Source: Atkinsonella hypoxylon
Taxonomy: Eukaryota > Ascomycota > Sordariomycetes > Hypocreales > Clavicipitaceae
Assembly: GCA_000729835.1 (NCBI GenBank)
Contig: JFHB01000021.1
Span: 62,001-126,000, forward strand
Direction of reading: 5' to 3'
DNA length: 64,000 bases
The stretch's first letter is position 1. The number at the start of each line of letters is the position of its first letter. Under the pieces are notes generated by a model. It was not told the origin of the DNA. It made no database searches and was given only the letters and a program-made list of their open reading frames with translations. This document shows, piece by piece, positions 22,917 through 35,704 of the stretch. Position numbers and translations under genes: made by a program.

Positions 22917-24236
22917 CTGCCCAACATCTGCCCCATCTTGGGGTTTTTTTTTTTTTTTTTTTTTCTGGATATTGCATGTAGCGTTGGCACACAAGCTGCC
23001 AGTCATTTGGTATAGTCTCTTGACTCTGGAAGTCTCGCTCAATGCTTTCCAGCTCAGACATCTCATTTGTATGGCGAAAGAGCGGTAAATAACGGGTGGT
23101 TGGTGGGACGTCCTATCCTCCCTGATTGGAAGAAGGATATGATGCTGGTGACATGTTTGTTTCATCTTTATCTGATATGAGCGATTTCATGTCGTTCTTC
23201 TTTTTCTGGTCGACATAGCACTTTTGTGATGACATACGCTATAGTAAAGACATGGTGAATGCAGTTACTTACTTGGTGAATGCAGTTACTTACTTGGTGA
23301 ATGCAGTTACTTACTTGGTGAATGCAGTTACTTACTTGGTGCTTTGTGAGGAACATGCGCAAGCCATGCTCGACTTCCATGAAATAGATGAATGGGGCAA
23401 TAACCGTCACATGTCACGGACTGTAGTACGACACGATATTTGGTTAGAAATTTTTTTGGGGGGGGGTTTTACTCCCTCTCTAATTCTAGTTTCTAGCGAG
23501 TGGCATCTTTGGTATTTCATCCCCTGAGCACTCCCACTGTCGTGTTCAAGACGATCCACAACTCTCCCAATTCAATTCCCCGACATCCGTATATTACCAC
23601 AAGCCACGATCCCCAAAACGTTTCCGTCTGCCCTCGCGGGCGACGCAGGACTTCTCACCGGTCCCAGGTTTTCCAAATCATGAGCGCCTTTCCCGTCCTC
23701 TGCCAGGCTCTCTAGCGAGCGTATCGGTGCATGCCTCAAAACCTTTCCCTGACCCATATATGCACATATTACCTGTTATGTATACATTACGTACTCTATC
23801 ATTGCAAAGCCATTCTATGGCCGAGTATATGCAGTACGTTGGTCCAAGCATATCACTCCCCAGTGACTTTCTCATCCCCTTTAGTTCGCCCTCGCATTAT
23901 GACCGACCGAAACGATATCGGCGATCGTCGTCACGTAATCAGGGAGGACAGCAAAGAACAGAATTGAAAAAAAAAAAAAGAATACCAATGTGCGCCAAAT
24001 CGCTGTGCCGATGAATGCCAAAGATGTTTCTTGACAAAAAGAGGTTGTGCCGAAGATAAAATTATTGAAAGGTGGGGTATTTGTTATGTTGAGTCATTAG
24101 CAAGAATCGTCAATATAGGAGTTCCGGTTAAAAGGACGAGCATGATGAGCTAATGATTGTCATATTGTGCGAAGTGTGGTGTTATAAAATAGGAGCATAG
24201 CGGCATGATCTGTCTGCTGCCAGCTTTCCAGTGCTC
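22917..24236. other. Convergent 3' region, CaM-kinase / AUR1
   Basis: About 1.3 kb between two genes ending toward each other. It contains a run of 21 T at 22944-22964 just after the kinase stop and a 21-bp tandem array at 23253-23341. No gene is seen; a 95-codon plus ORF (23727-24014) has no family features. Confidence 0.5.
23253..23341. repeat. 21-bp tandem repeat, four copies
   Basis: Four exact copies of TGGTGAATGCAGTTACTTACT followed by five further bases of the unit. The copies are identical, so the expansion is recent. It is non-coding unless the small open frames crossing it are used. Confidence 0.95.
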
Positions 24237-25740
24237 CTAATGCTGTTGTTGGCGAACAACCACGACTTCACTCAACTCGACATCTCGGGCTGGCGCCTGG
24301 CCGTCCCACAACTGGCCGTTGCTCGTCATATCCATGACCATCATCCCTGGAACAGTGTCCTCGGAGATGGTCGGGCTTAGTGTGCCACTGCTGGAGCTAC
24401 AGCTAGAGCTGCTTCCTAGAGTCCAGCCGTCGCTAGAATTATCTCGGCGATGCTCCAGTAGACCGAGGCTGAAATACTGGTTGCCATACTCCTCGTCAGC
24501 AGCTCGGTAGCGGTCACCCACCTCAACATATTCGTAGTCCCACCGAGTGATCTTGTCGGCCTGCCGTTTGGGGAGATATCGAGCGCGAGCAGAGTAGAAG
24601 AATCCGGCGGCAATGAGACCACCTCCGACCAAATCGATGGCGTAATGGTGACTGAGATACATGGTTGACCACCAAATCCAGCCCACGTAACCAATAAAAA
24701 ACATTCGGAATTGTGGGAAGCAGTGGCTCATAAAGAGAGCTTCAAGAACCGCGTATCCTCCATGAAGAGAAGGGAAAGCCCCGAATGGAAGTGGCGCTGC
24801 GGTGAAGTTGCTCGTATAGAGATCGATGCCAAAGATTTTGTCGATTCGTTCCAAGCCGGCGGGAGATCCCTTCATTCCATATGCGGCCGGGACCAAGCCA
24901 TTCTGGTTTTCGTACCAAGGCGGCGTACATGGGAAAACGAGCTGAATCGTTACTCCAAGAATACTCATCCAGCCAAATGTGCGAGCAAAAACGGGAGTCG
25001 TGCCTGGGGCTGCGAATATGAACATAAGCAAAGAGCATACGGCCGGGGCTCCAAAGTGGATAATGCCATACGGCAGCCATGCGAGAATGTCGAGGATCGC
25101 ATGCTTATGCGCAGAAAGAATATTGGAAAGGTTGGCACCATATAAAACATTTTCGAGGGCAGGCAAGACGCGAACCCAGATATGAGGCCTGTAGTCGTAG
25201 GGAATGAACCTAAAGATTGTACTTTGTATTAGAAATCCGGGGATCAAGGAGCGAACAAAATAAAAAGTTTCGCAAGGGGTGGCTGGGACAAGGCGTGACG
25301 CAGTGCAGAAGCACTTACCGACTGCAGAAGAAGTAAACAAGCCAGACCCATATAGTGACTGACGGCAGGAAAAATTGTCGAGTGGCAGGCATAAGAAGGA
25401 TCCAAGCAGCAGTGACCAATGCAAAGAATTTGAGGGCGGGAGCAGGTGGCGCTATCCACAACGAGAAAAGGGTCAAAACAGCAAGAAACACATATTGCAA
25501 GTCTGACGGCTTCCACTTATGCTTTTGCAGGTCCCGTAAACCATCCCAGAAATTGAAGGACGTTCGGAGCGTGGTGATATCTTCTGCACCTGGATATGTC
25601 GTCTTTGACTTGGACCGAGCACGTCTGCGGCCGACATGGTAGCGGTTAGGGAGGCGGTTGAGGAATGCAATCGTTAGATTTTCGGTCAATAATGACGGCA
25701 GAACCGGTTTTCCCGGGGCAGGGCCGGGAAGATCCTTCAT
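24237..25740 (-). CDS. AUR1: Inositol phosphorylceramide synthase catalytic subunit
   Basis: Two exons, 25740-25319 and 25209-24237, giving 464 residues; the 109-nt intron joins YFFCS to RFIPYDYRPH. Aur1 sits in the Golgi membrane and moves phosphoinositol from phosphatidylinositol to ceramide; it is essential in fungi and is the target of aureobasidin A. Multiple membrane segments are evident. The lipid-phosphatase-like catalytic motifs are FPSLHGG (His about 290) and HHYAID (His329 and Asp333), with spacing equal to the yeast triad. RLPNRYHVGRRRAR near the N-terminus is typical of Sordariomycete homologues, which is why I start at MKDLPGPAPG; an in-frame ATG at 25824 would add 28 residues. 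The long Ser-rich tail is cytosolic-like. Confidence 0.95.
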
Positions 25741-27742
25741 GATACAAATGTAGACGAAGTTGGAGCCACGGTTGCGGCTGTAAATGGATGATGAAGTTGT
25801 TTGGGGACTCGACGAGACCGTCACAGCGACTGCGGCTAGTGTTTAGGTGCGGCGCAGGGCGTGAGGTCGGCAGCGCTCGTCAAATAGAATCCAAATATCT
25901 AAAAGGAAAAAAAATACCCAAATTCTATCTCATAATCCAAAGCTGGGCGGGAACCGAGGCTTCCGGGTTGATGCGGGAGGCGAGCAAACGTCGTGGACGA
26001 AGCGATTCTCGGTGCGTGCCGATCTTCGAGATTCGTCGTCGTTGTCGTCGTCCGGAGGAGCAGCAGACTGTGGACGGCGACTTCACGCACGTGTGAGTGA
26101 AGCAGAGGGAGGGAGGAAGGGAGGCCGTTGGTGGGAAGATGCGAGGGGAAAGGAGGAACTGTAGTAGAAGAGCGAGGGAGGTGACGAAGAGAGGACAAGA
26201 AGAAGCGGACGACGACGTGCAGAGAGGCAAGAGGGATTGGAGACCGGCGGACTGGGGCGGGTCAGGTCGGCGCACCAGGCAAGGCACGACAGGTCCCCGG
26301 GGGGGGGTGAGAGAAGGGGAAGGGGGGTGGGAGGCTTGCAAGTAGGCACTGAGTGCTTGCTGGGGCGCTGGGAACAGGATGGTGGGAGATGGCGGCGCAG
26401 ATTGGGTCATGGAAGTACATATCATTAGGGACATTAGGACGTTAGGGGCATTGTTAGTGGTTTTAGTGACTGGATCTCGATGGGTTTGTGGGATCGCGCG
26501 CCTCGGCACGGGGTTATCGTCGCTCTCCGGACGGCCTAGCAATCACCGCGACCGCGCGACCGCTCCTGCCTCAGCACCAGCATATCTAGCCTGGTACTTC
26601 ATTTCTTATTTCTTGGAACCTGAATCCTCCACCCTGTCATGAGCCAGGTCATGAGCCAGACGGGATGGCCTTTTTCCCACTTCAGCGGCTACGCTCACGG
26701 CCACGAGACAAGCACGACGCCCGGTTCTATTACCGGGCTGCCGATGTCATGCTGTAGCTTGCATGCCTCATCCGGACCTGCCGCGCGTGTATCATGTATG
26801 CCTCACGCTTCACGCTTCACGTCAACGCTGGCGGCGAATCACCCCATTTATGGGCCGAAACTCTTGTAATGGCTTCAGTATTCTACGTAGCGGCGGCTTT
26901 TCCGACCCCAAAGCATAAACTCAACGCGGAATCCGGAGTCTGTGACGACACGGGCGGGCATTTACTGAGACTCGGTGAGTGTGGCGCTATGCAAAACCCG
27001 CAAGTGTTTTAGTGTTGCTGGAGTCTTGGTGTCGTGTGTCCGCTGCCGTGGGAGTGCGAGCTGACCTGCCCATGCGATTCGGAAGCAGCGGCATGAGTGC
27101 CAAGTGCTCCGTACATGATTACTCCTTGAGCTTGGGGAAATTAGGTGTGAGAGTGAAAAGAAAGAGAAAAAAAATTTAAAATGAAAAAAAAAAGTGACCA
27201 GCGCTAAGCCTTGTTAGGCCCGACGAATTCTGTAAAAGCCACGGCGTGGGTCATCCAGTCCACATTAAATGTCCGCTGACTGGCAGGCAGACCGTGGCTG
27301 GAAATTGCAGTGGACCAATGCAGGTGCCACAAGCGCGCCCAAAGCTACGCTGGAGCAGCAGGGACCAGCCGTGACCCCTGCGCCCCTGAAGCTTCTGTCT
27401 CCTCGGTCGCAGCACAAAAACCGCGATGCGAACAAAGCGGGTTCGGTCTTCTCTTAATGTGCGCTTGCCCACGTGATGGATGTTCCGATCGGAACGACTC
27501 CGCCCGTCTTTATACTACCGAGTCGATCATCGGGCGATGATGGATGCCATCAGAAGTTGCGGATTGGAGTATGGAGCTAAGGCGTACCAGACACACTGTG
27601 TGTGAGCGTCCGCACAAGCGCACTGCTCCCACTCCGAACCAGACGACATAGCGTTCGTTCCTATAGTCTATTGCCAAACTACGGCGATGTAGTGCCAATG
27701 TGAAATATACCTACCTACCTACCTAGGTACGTAAGGGGGTTC
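25741..27742. other. AUR1 upstream region, no gene called
   Basis: A purine-rich stretch (about 26095-26340, GA/GGA runs) forms the AUR1 upstream region. The 205-codon minus ORF at 25925-26542 is a Pro/Ser/Leu-rich reading of that tract and is not called. Beyond it only short ORFs are present. A run of ACCTACCTACCTACCTAGGT at 27712-27731 abuts the MITE. Confidence 0.4.
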
Positions 27743-28156
27743 CAGTAAATCTTAGGTCCAGCCTATGGTGTGCATTGGTCCAGAGCGGAGCCAAAAAGGG
27801 TGTATTTTTGACCAGAATAGCAGGCAGTGAAGCGTTTAGCATATGCTAGGTATATGCCCAGTATATACAGAACAGTCTATACAGAATGCATAGTGTATTA
27901 GTGCGAATTAAGCATTTTTATATTTAGTAGTATAGTGCACTAATATCTAGTGGGACTATACACTAATATCTAGGCTATAGTGCTATAGAAATGCGCGCTC
28001 TATAGACTCTAGATCTCTTGCTTAGAAATTAATACTGTGTGAAGTGATTAGTATATGCTGAGTATATGTTAGGTATATGCTATTCTGCCTAAATCTACAC
28101 CCGCTCTGGCTCCGCTCTGGACCAATGCACACATAGGCTGGACCTGAGATTTACTG
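27743..28156. mobile_element. MITE with ~75-bp terminal inverted repeats
   Basis: The two ends read CAGTAAATCT(T/C)AGGTC inward and continue as near-perfect inverted repeats for about 75 bp, including GCATTGGTCCAGAGCGGAGC and CAGAATAGCA. The interior is AT-rich and has no coding frame. The element is 414 bp. The right end is followed by TA; the left is preceded by TC, so a TA target duplication of the Tc1/mariner kind is possible but damaged. The arms differ mainly at C/T and G/A sites. It would need a transposase supplied from elsewhere. Confidence 0.85.
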
Positions 28157-31100
28157 TACACCCGTAGGTAAGCAATGCTGCTCGTTGCCAGCTGTTGTTG
28201 GCTGGCTTCGACCGACCGTTCGTCAGACGGCAGGCGGAGTGTATAGTATTTGCCTGGGGCAGTCTTGGCATTTATACGGAGTGCCTGGAGTAGTATTGCC
28301 TGAACGAGCAACTGGCGCTGCTAGTGACCACTTACGGCAACATGCAGCACTTGCTATATACTTTACCAAGTATTGTTCCTTCACACATCTGACGTGATAT
28401 TGGTCGGCAGCATCGGTTGTTCGGCATTTGTGTATCGGCCGAGTGGCATCGATTTAAATAGTGACCCTCATCTCTTTGCTGGATCATATCTTTTGCCCGA
28501 GGCCGACACCAGCCGGGGAGTGACGACTATGATTCTTGCATTGGCAGTGCGTGCATTGCTCATTGACGCGCAAACCACAGGAATGACTGAACGCCCACGT
28601 CATCAATGGAGCGAAGCTTTCTCTTATCTTCCGCTAGGCATGACGACATGAGTGCCGTGTCTCGGGTGTTTAGTGCAGCCAGCTGGCACTACGGAGTACA
28701 CTAGCGCCAGATGCGGAAAAACTATCCTGGGAGGTCTAGACTCTGGACTCTGGACTTTGGACACTCACTGCACGACGACGCCCTGGATACATGTCAATGG
28801 ACTGGTGTTGTTGCGGAGTGTCCGTACATTACCTTGGTGCCTATGTCCGCCTGAGCCTGAGCCCGCAGCCTCTGCCTCTCTATCTCTAGACCATCCGCGT
28901 GCGACTGCCACGTGACACGGAAATAGGACTCGATCAATTTGATTTGATACAACGCACACGTTCACTCTCTGCTGTCAGACGTGGTAGACGTGGTAGACGT
29001 GGCAGCCTATTACCTATTAGCACCGCACTCATGAATCAACGCTAGAAACCCCGCATTTGATGAAGCGGATGGCGGAAACCCAGCGGTTCATCCCCGTGGG
29101 ACCGAGCTGCTCCAGTTCGGTACCGAACGAGCTTGTGCTTTAGGTCAAGGAAAACTAAAGACGCTGTTTCAAAGTATCCCTGTACAATACTGATTCACAT
29201 TACAATGGAGGTACCGGCAAAGCATCAGGGTTACCCATAGGCTTCACATCTCGCACATCCTTTGGCAACCAAGTGCTAGCTAAGGGGGTATATGAATGGG
29301 GGCTGAGGTACCGCATTGGAGTCCATGGAGATGAGGCTCCAGGTAATTACGGCTGTAACACGGATTTAACTCAAGCAAAAGCACCGCGGCGAGAGCTACT
29401 TTCTCTGCAATGCTAAGTTATTATATGGGATGAGTACCCGTAATTATCCGAGCTGCAAAGGTTGCTTCCTCATTATTCACGTTCTTTTCTTTCATGGAAA
29501 AACTGAGTGCGTGCTGGGGGAATATTAGGGTACCCGGGTAAGGTACCCGGGTAAGGTACCAGTTGACATGTATATGGAGAATTTCAGCCCCACCTAACAA
29601 CAGCGCCGGGTGTTATGGCAGTACTTTTCCATCACAGAGCGTTACGGAGCACAACCAGACTCCAGACACGACAACACCTGTGATGAAGAGGCTGGCAGTG
29701 AGCAGTCTGATGTCGACATATGCTGCCGCTGCAAGACTGGTCGAGCAGATACCACTGCCAAATTGTAGCAAAGGCAAACGGTGACCAATATCGTAAAGAA
29801 TTCGGTGTCGCCTGCTGCAATCACTTTTCAAACATGTTGGCATGTAGTCTACCCATCGACCTCTCATCAGGAACTTTGACCTCCGAAAGCAGATGCAGAT
29901 CGCAAGCTGAATCTTTGTAATTCCATTTCGTCTATAGATAAGGACAGATAATTTCCAATATATTCTCTAGCTTAATGTGAAGTTGCCCACTAGGCCACAA
30001 GGTGGGATACACCCCTTGTCGTTGCTTCCTCTTATTTGTCAGCGTTACAACACTTAACAACGGCACTACACAAAATCAAAGGCTTGAAGCTACATACAGA
30101 CACTCAAGGGCTTTTAGGTACGTTTCAAATCATCCACAAGGGCCAGCCTGAAGATATAAATGCACGTGCAACATTTCATGTCATGGCTTATGTTACAGCC
30201 AAGGCTGTGGTGAGTGTGGTAGCTAACCAAGTAAGCGAGGCGTAATCCCCCTTTAAAACAAGGGTACATTGAATAATAAGGCTAAGATAACCATGGACGA
30301 TTGTCATTATTACAGCGCACCCCAGCTCTTGTGGGCTAGTTTCATGTAGCCGGTAGATGATGCAAACGCTTGCCAGGGTCTAAAATTAGCACAAGGCCGT
30401 GTCGCTTCGGAGAGAAACCAACATGCTTCACGTGAACCATTTTGAATCTATACACGAGCAAGAAGAGAACATGGAGCAAAAAGAGCAGCTTTCTGAGAAC
30501 AGGTCTTTGTGGAGGGATAACAGGAACACGGCGCGAAGGTGCTGGTATTCTGTGGCCAGATGAGCAGACGAGATGAGATGATGCTTCCTACTCATATATG
30601 ATAAGATTACTTCTTTCCTGAGCAACAAGGCCTTTGAAAGCACTGGCCGGTTGATGAAGAAATCAGTTAACAGACTACCCCGCGATGGAATTTAACTGTC
30701 TGCTACTTGTATCAAAAACAATTGCACATGACGGCCCAGTAAAGTTGAAAGAACGGTGCTCATAATTTCTGGTCTGGTATGTCTCCCCTACTCGCGGGAG
30801 TAACCACCATGATTAACTACCTAGGTACCTAGGTACCTACCCAGGTACCTACCTATAGGTAGCACAGACGCACCTAGTACCTCCAGACTCCTAAGCTTCC
30901 TCCCTGTTTCCTCCTACTGTACACCGTACCTAGTTAGTGGCGCTCGACCTGCTGGCTCACGTGGAACTTGTTGGCGACTTTGCGCACTGTCTTACTTGTC
31001 TTGTTGGTCACTAACATGTTAATTGGGATCCTGTTTTAATTCCTAGGCAAGTCGGATGTAATAGAGTGTCACAGCCTCCGCATCTGAATGCGTCTAACGT

Positions 31101-33202
31101 CCGACGTACCTCGTTATCTGATTTAAAGATCACCACTAGCGAACCTTAACATGATAGTTAGGATGCCGCAAACCAAAAAAAAAAAAAAAAAGTCAGTCAA
31201 TCTCGGCGAGATTATTCCGAAAATACTGCTCGGCATCACCAAGTATATCGTGCGAGAGCCTCTATCTATACTGTATGGATCTGGGTCTGGCTTCAATGGA
31301 GGAAAAGAGCTAAGCGAGTAACTTGAGGCCTGGCGCACGAGCCAGGAAGGGACGCTGGGCGAACCTAGTCGTCTCACGCGCCTGACAATTTATTAAAGGT
31401 GGCTAGCGATGAAAACACCAGGCCCTGATTAGCCTTGGCTTTAGCTGCATCCGCAGCCAATAGTGTGTATCTTGTTAACGAATTCTATTTCTCTTCAATC
31501 CAATTAGAGGCAGCTTAGGCTACCCAGCTAAGCTTAGCTTAATCAGGGTGGCCAGGTGTTCCAGGCCGTCTCGCGCGTTGCCTCGCCGTCGTACCTTGCC
31601 AAGCTGGCTGCCCCACGCCGCCCAGACGGGCAGGGCAGCCCCTGGTTGGCAATTTCCCACGGCCATCCATCCAGCCTGGCCGTCCAGCATGCCCAATTTC
31701 CGAGGCTTTCGTTTATGGTTTATGCATGCAGTCATCCATTCGACGTCCAGAGATGTTGTGATGACCGATTCCTGGCGCCGATGAAGACCCAGATGGTGCT
31801 GCATGTTCTTTTTTTTCTTTTTTTTTTTTCTTCCTTTCTCGTCGCCACATCCACCGGCCTGCCACAAGTAATAAGACTTGTGGTGTCACGGTGTCGGTGA
31901 GGAGTTGCCCGTCGGAAAGGACCGCACAAGATTGTCTGTGATTCATTGGTACTAGTATTTGTATATTTTATTATCACTCCGCTCTTCGTCATCTTATTTT
32001 TCAAAAGCTAGTGATTGACTGCTGTATTTGGCGGTCCGGTAACTAGTTTGCGACCATGTCGTTCACCAAGCTAGTCTGACCAACTACCCCAAGCAGCTGG
32101 ACTAGTGACTGCCTATTTCTCGCGAAACTTGTTAACTTGCTAAGTTTACTGGGTTATTCATGAATAGCTGGAATATCATGTGCAGCTGAGTGGCTTGGCT
32201 GACTGTGCCTTGACAGGGAAGTGTCGAAATTGGAGCCGTTGCCGTAGTGCCAGCTGATGATCATCGCAGTGGCGATGCCAGAAAAGAATACGTTACAATT
32301 TCGCACGAAAACATCAAAGTCCCTCCTACATCGAACGATTTGCAAAATGAGTGTGATCTGCAATCCAGCCTGCATCACGTCCTTCGTTTGATGAGTAAAG
32401 GGGCGACACTGTTGCGCCTTGCTATTGTAACGAATGCGTGAGGGGGTTCGCAAAGAGGCCCTTTACGCGTCTCCCATCTCCTGCAGTCAATGCATTGAAG
32501 TGATAAAGTAGAATAGGACCAAGTCGTTCTTATAAAACAGACCTGGCACTGTTTACAATGCGCTCATGATAGGTGAGCACATCGCCAAGCATGGAAATTA
32601 AGTTTTCAGCGGAAACAAGTCAACAAATATCAGCAAGAAAATTGAACAACTTTTGTCATAATTCGATATGCAATCGAATCCAGAATATCCTCCAAGGCCA
32701 TGCTAGCTACCAACGCACTTGCCATGCTTATGTTCATGCTCATGCTTTCTTTCATCCTGCTGTCCTCGAGCCTTGCGCCTAATTACACTTGCTTTCTTGC
32801 CCACAAAGCCATCATGCGATGGAAGGACTTGGCTCTTGCTCTAGACTCGATAGCTCTGAAACCAAGATGAAATGAGAGAAAAAAAAAAAAAGAAAAAAAA
32901 AACACACACAATGCAAAACCTAGTCTCTTTTCCTAAAACGCCGAGCATCTGAGCTGTCTTTCCTGCAAAATTGCCTTTCTTCATCACATCAACATTAGAA
33001 GCACCGACTTAGTGAGCAACACTATAAATCCCTAAGATAGCACCGTCCAGGGAAACTGCCACGAGTAAGCACTTGTAGGCTGCTTATCTCGTGTTGAGTG
33101 GCAAGCCAAGTAACCACTGGCAGCTCACATGCGTCTGCCTCCCCGTCCAAAGGAAGCCTGATAAGTGCCGCGGCGATTACCTACCAAGCCTCGCCCGAGC
33201 GC
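28157..33202. other. Gene-poor tract
   Basis: About 5 kb in which no ORF shows a family feature or a convincing exon chain on either strand. Local structure: ACGTGGTAG repeats at about 28979-29003, tandem GGTACCCGGGTAA units at 29528-29560, a palindromic AGGTACCT cluster at 30822-30861, and A- or T-tracts near 31175, 31810 and 32880. The last few hundred bases are the 3' side of RPA34. Confidence 0.45.
30822..30861. repeat. Palindromic AGGTACCT cluster
   Basis: Repeated CCTAGGTACCTAGG and ACCTACC units, self-complementary over much of their length. Similar short clusters lie at 5948-5996, 27712-27731, 29528-29560, about 48268-48278 and 52098-52154 in this window. Confidence 0.85.
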
Positions 33203-35308
33203 CTAGACCGGGCTGTTCAGCTTGGGGGGAGGAACTGGAGTTACTTTGCTTTTTGTGCTTTTAATGCCCTGCGCGCTTGGTGGGGGACTCTGTTTGATGG
33301 CCGCAGCGGCAGCTTTCTTCTTCGCCTTTTTCTTCGACGTCTTATTGTCCTTGCTTACAAGCGGCGACGAAGTGGAAGCCACTTGAGGAATCGGTACAGG
33401 AGAAACTTTGGGTGGTTGAGACGACCCTGGGATGACAGGGATTGGGACAGCAGATTGACGAGGCGCCGAGCCCGGTGTTTCCGTCTTTATCATCTTGTTT
33501 TGGAGCTTTGCTGCTGGCGTAGATGCCACTGGCTGGGAAGAGGGCAAGCTCTGCGGTATAAGGAATGTCGACTTTCTGGTTGATGCCGACTGTCCATCGG
33601 AACCCAGATCAGGACTTGCGTCTCTCTGCATCTTCAGCTTTTTGCTCCTAGATTTCGCAGAAAGGTTCTCCTCTATGAGTTGCTCTGTAGCGGCAGCCGC
33701 CTCATCTTCGGAAGAAAGCTTCCGCTTTCCCTTGCGAGCCGAGTCTGTCTCCTTGTCTTTGTTCTTCTTCTTCTTCTTCTCCTTCTTATTTCCTTCCTCT
33801 TGTGCCAAACCTGCAGTTACAGGAGTGTCTTTCATACCGACATCCCTTTCGCCATCGGACTCCTCATCACCGCCGATTTGGCCCATCGGAGTGGTTACAC
33901 CAAATGGCTTATATCTGGCTTTCATGCCCTTGGGTTGTGCACGGGCTGGATCCTTCGGCAACGGCCCGCTAGGTAAAGTGCGAAGACTACCATTTCCAAG
34001 TTGAGCCACTTTCTTAACATGCATTACTTGATTAACTTGATGCGAGGCTATTCAAGTACGATTAGTATAAGCGTCCATTGGTCCATTACGTACGTTTGGT
34101 CAATAAAACTTACCTGACTGATATCGAGATCCGTCAGCTGATGGAATCAAAATTTGAATGGAGCTTTTTGGTACCATGTTATCAAAAGATATACCATAGT
34201 TTTCGCCATCATGTGAAAAGACTCTGTCTCTTTGATTGGACTGATTCATGGGTATCTCCAAGTTCTGCACGACTGATATGGGCACATTTGCCGGAACCGT
34301 AAAATACCAGACTTGTTTGCCTTGCAGGTTTGCCTGGCTGCAGATTTGCGCCACATCCTGACCGTTGGCGCCATCATCGCTCTTTCGCAGAATGAAGTCG
34401 GGTGCCACGAAACTCGACAGAGCAACATTGTTGTTAGTTTTGCGATCGGTCATGTGCATCGATTCATCCGCAGCATTATCGTCGGAGGTTTCAGATGATG
34501 ACTCATCAGATGATGGCTGCTTCCTCTTCTTGCTTGTTCTTGCTGGAGCGGCCGGTTTCTTTTCGTCGTCACTTTCTTCTTCGCTGGAGCTCGTCTCTGA
34601 AGTACTGGTGGTTGCTGTGCCATTTAACGGCTTCATCGCCGCCTTAGCAGGTTTCGATTGGTTTTCCCCATCACTTTCCTCATCGCTTTCGCTTTCGCTA
34701 GATTCTTCCTTAAGACCGGGCCGCGTTGTAGTGTTCTTTATGGGCGCCTCGTCCTCGCTGCCGTCTTCGTCTTCAGACGTAGAAGCCGATTCGTGAGTGG
34801 AAGCACTACCCGATGTGATGCCGGATTTCAGGGATACGTGATTAACCTTCACTTTCCCTTCACTTTCGTCCGACTCGGATTCAGATTCGGATTCACTACT
34901 GCGGTCATCCCCAGACGATCCCTCGCGTTTGATAGATTGTAGCTTGCTGCCAAATCCCAACTTCTTTGCTGCAGCTTTCCGTTCGTCGTCGCTATCGGCG
35001 ATTTCTTCATCCGTGCTTCGCTGTTTAGACGTTGAGTTCGAAGGCATTACTGACTGCGGTGCCAACTTTCGTAGGAAATTGATACCTCCTTCGTCGCCAC
35101 TGCTGCTACTGCTATCGTCACTGTCCTCGTCGTCGCTCATGTCGTTGCCGAAAATGCTTTTGTCAATGACGCCAGGCTCCATCTTGATCTCAATTGCAGA
35201 TTTTAGCCCTGGTCGTTTATTGTACTGAGCATCAGCACTGAGGCCCTTTTTTGTGTCCTCGATGTGCTTGCTGAGCGAGTGTACTTTAAAGGGTCCTTTG
35301 GGTGCCAT
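33203..35308 (-). CDS. RPA34: RNA polymerase I subunit RPA34 (A34.5)
   Basis: Two exons, 35308-34114 and 34047-33203, giving 679 residues; the 66-nt intron joins SADGSRYQS to ASHQVNQVMHVKK. The subunit pairs with RPA49 in a TFIIF-like module that helps Pol I elongate through rDNA in the nucleolus. The conserved core is APDFILRKSDDGANGQDV, QVWYFTVPANVPISVVQN and ISFDNMVPKSSIQILIPSA, followed by ARAQPKGMKARYKPFGV and GQIGG. Before it lie about 330 acidic, Ser-rich residues with many CK2-like SDDE/SESE sites; after it a Lys-rich tail (KKEKKKKKNKDK, KKKAKKKAAAAA). Yeast A34.5 is much shorter, and the long acidic N-terminus is a filamentous-fungal trait as far as I recall. The start gives MAPKGPFKVHSLSKH; an in-frame upstream ATG at 35515 reads a Cys/Arg-rich stretch and is less likely. 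Confidence 0.88.
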
Positions 35309-35704
35309 TTTGAGCAATTGCGGTATGCGCAAATGGCAGCTGCGACAGCAAGAGAGACGGGCGCGCCCCAAGGTATTGAAGGCGTGATGGGTCGAAGTAG
35401 AAAAGTTTCGAGGAAGCTGTGAAATTTTGGTGGAAACAACGGCCCCAACTTCGCGCGGCGCGCATCTGGTAACGGGTGGCAGGGGATGCCGGGCCAGCTG
35501 TCTGATCTTCGTCATGAAGCGCTATCGATAAGCCACAAACACCTTCAACAACACAAATCGAGTCTTCTGTTGAGTCGTCGCGTAGATTCTGAGAATGGCA
35601 ACCACAGTCTTGGAACTCTGACCTAAATCCCCAGTTTGTATTTTTTTCCTCCTGATTCAATCATGGCACTGTGACTTGATGCAGCCCGAACTGCGAGACC
35701 CAGC
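35309..35704. promoter_or_regulatory. Shared divergent promoter, RPA34 / GRC3
   Basis: Only 396 bp separate the two start codons, so the promoters must overlap. Both genes act on rRNA production. No specific operator could be recognised by eye. Confidence 0.7.

Noticed and set aside
25925..26542. 205-codon minus-strand ORF upstream of AUR1
   Set aside because: Reads a purine-rich tract as Ser/Pro/Leu; no domain, no splice partner. More likely AUR1 promoter or leader.
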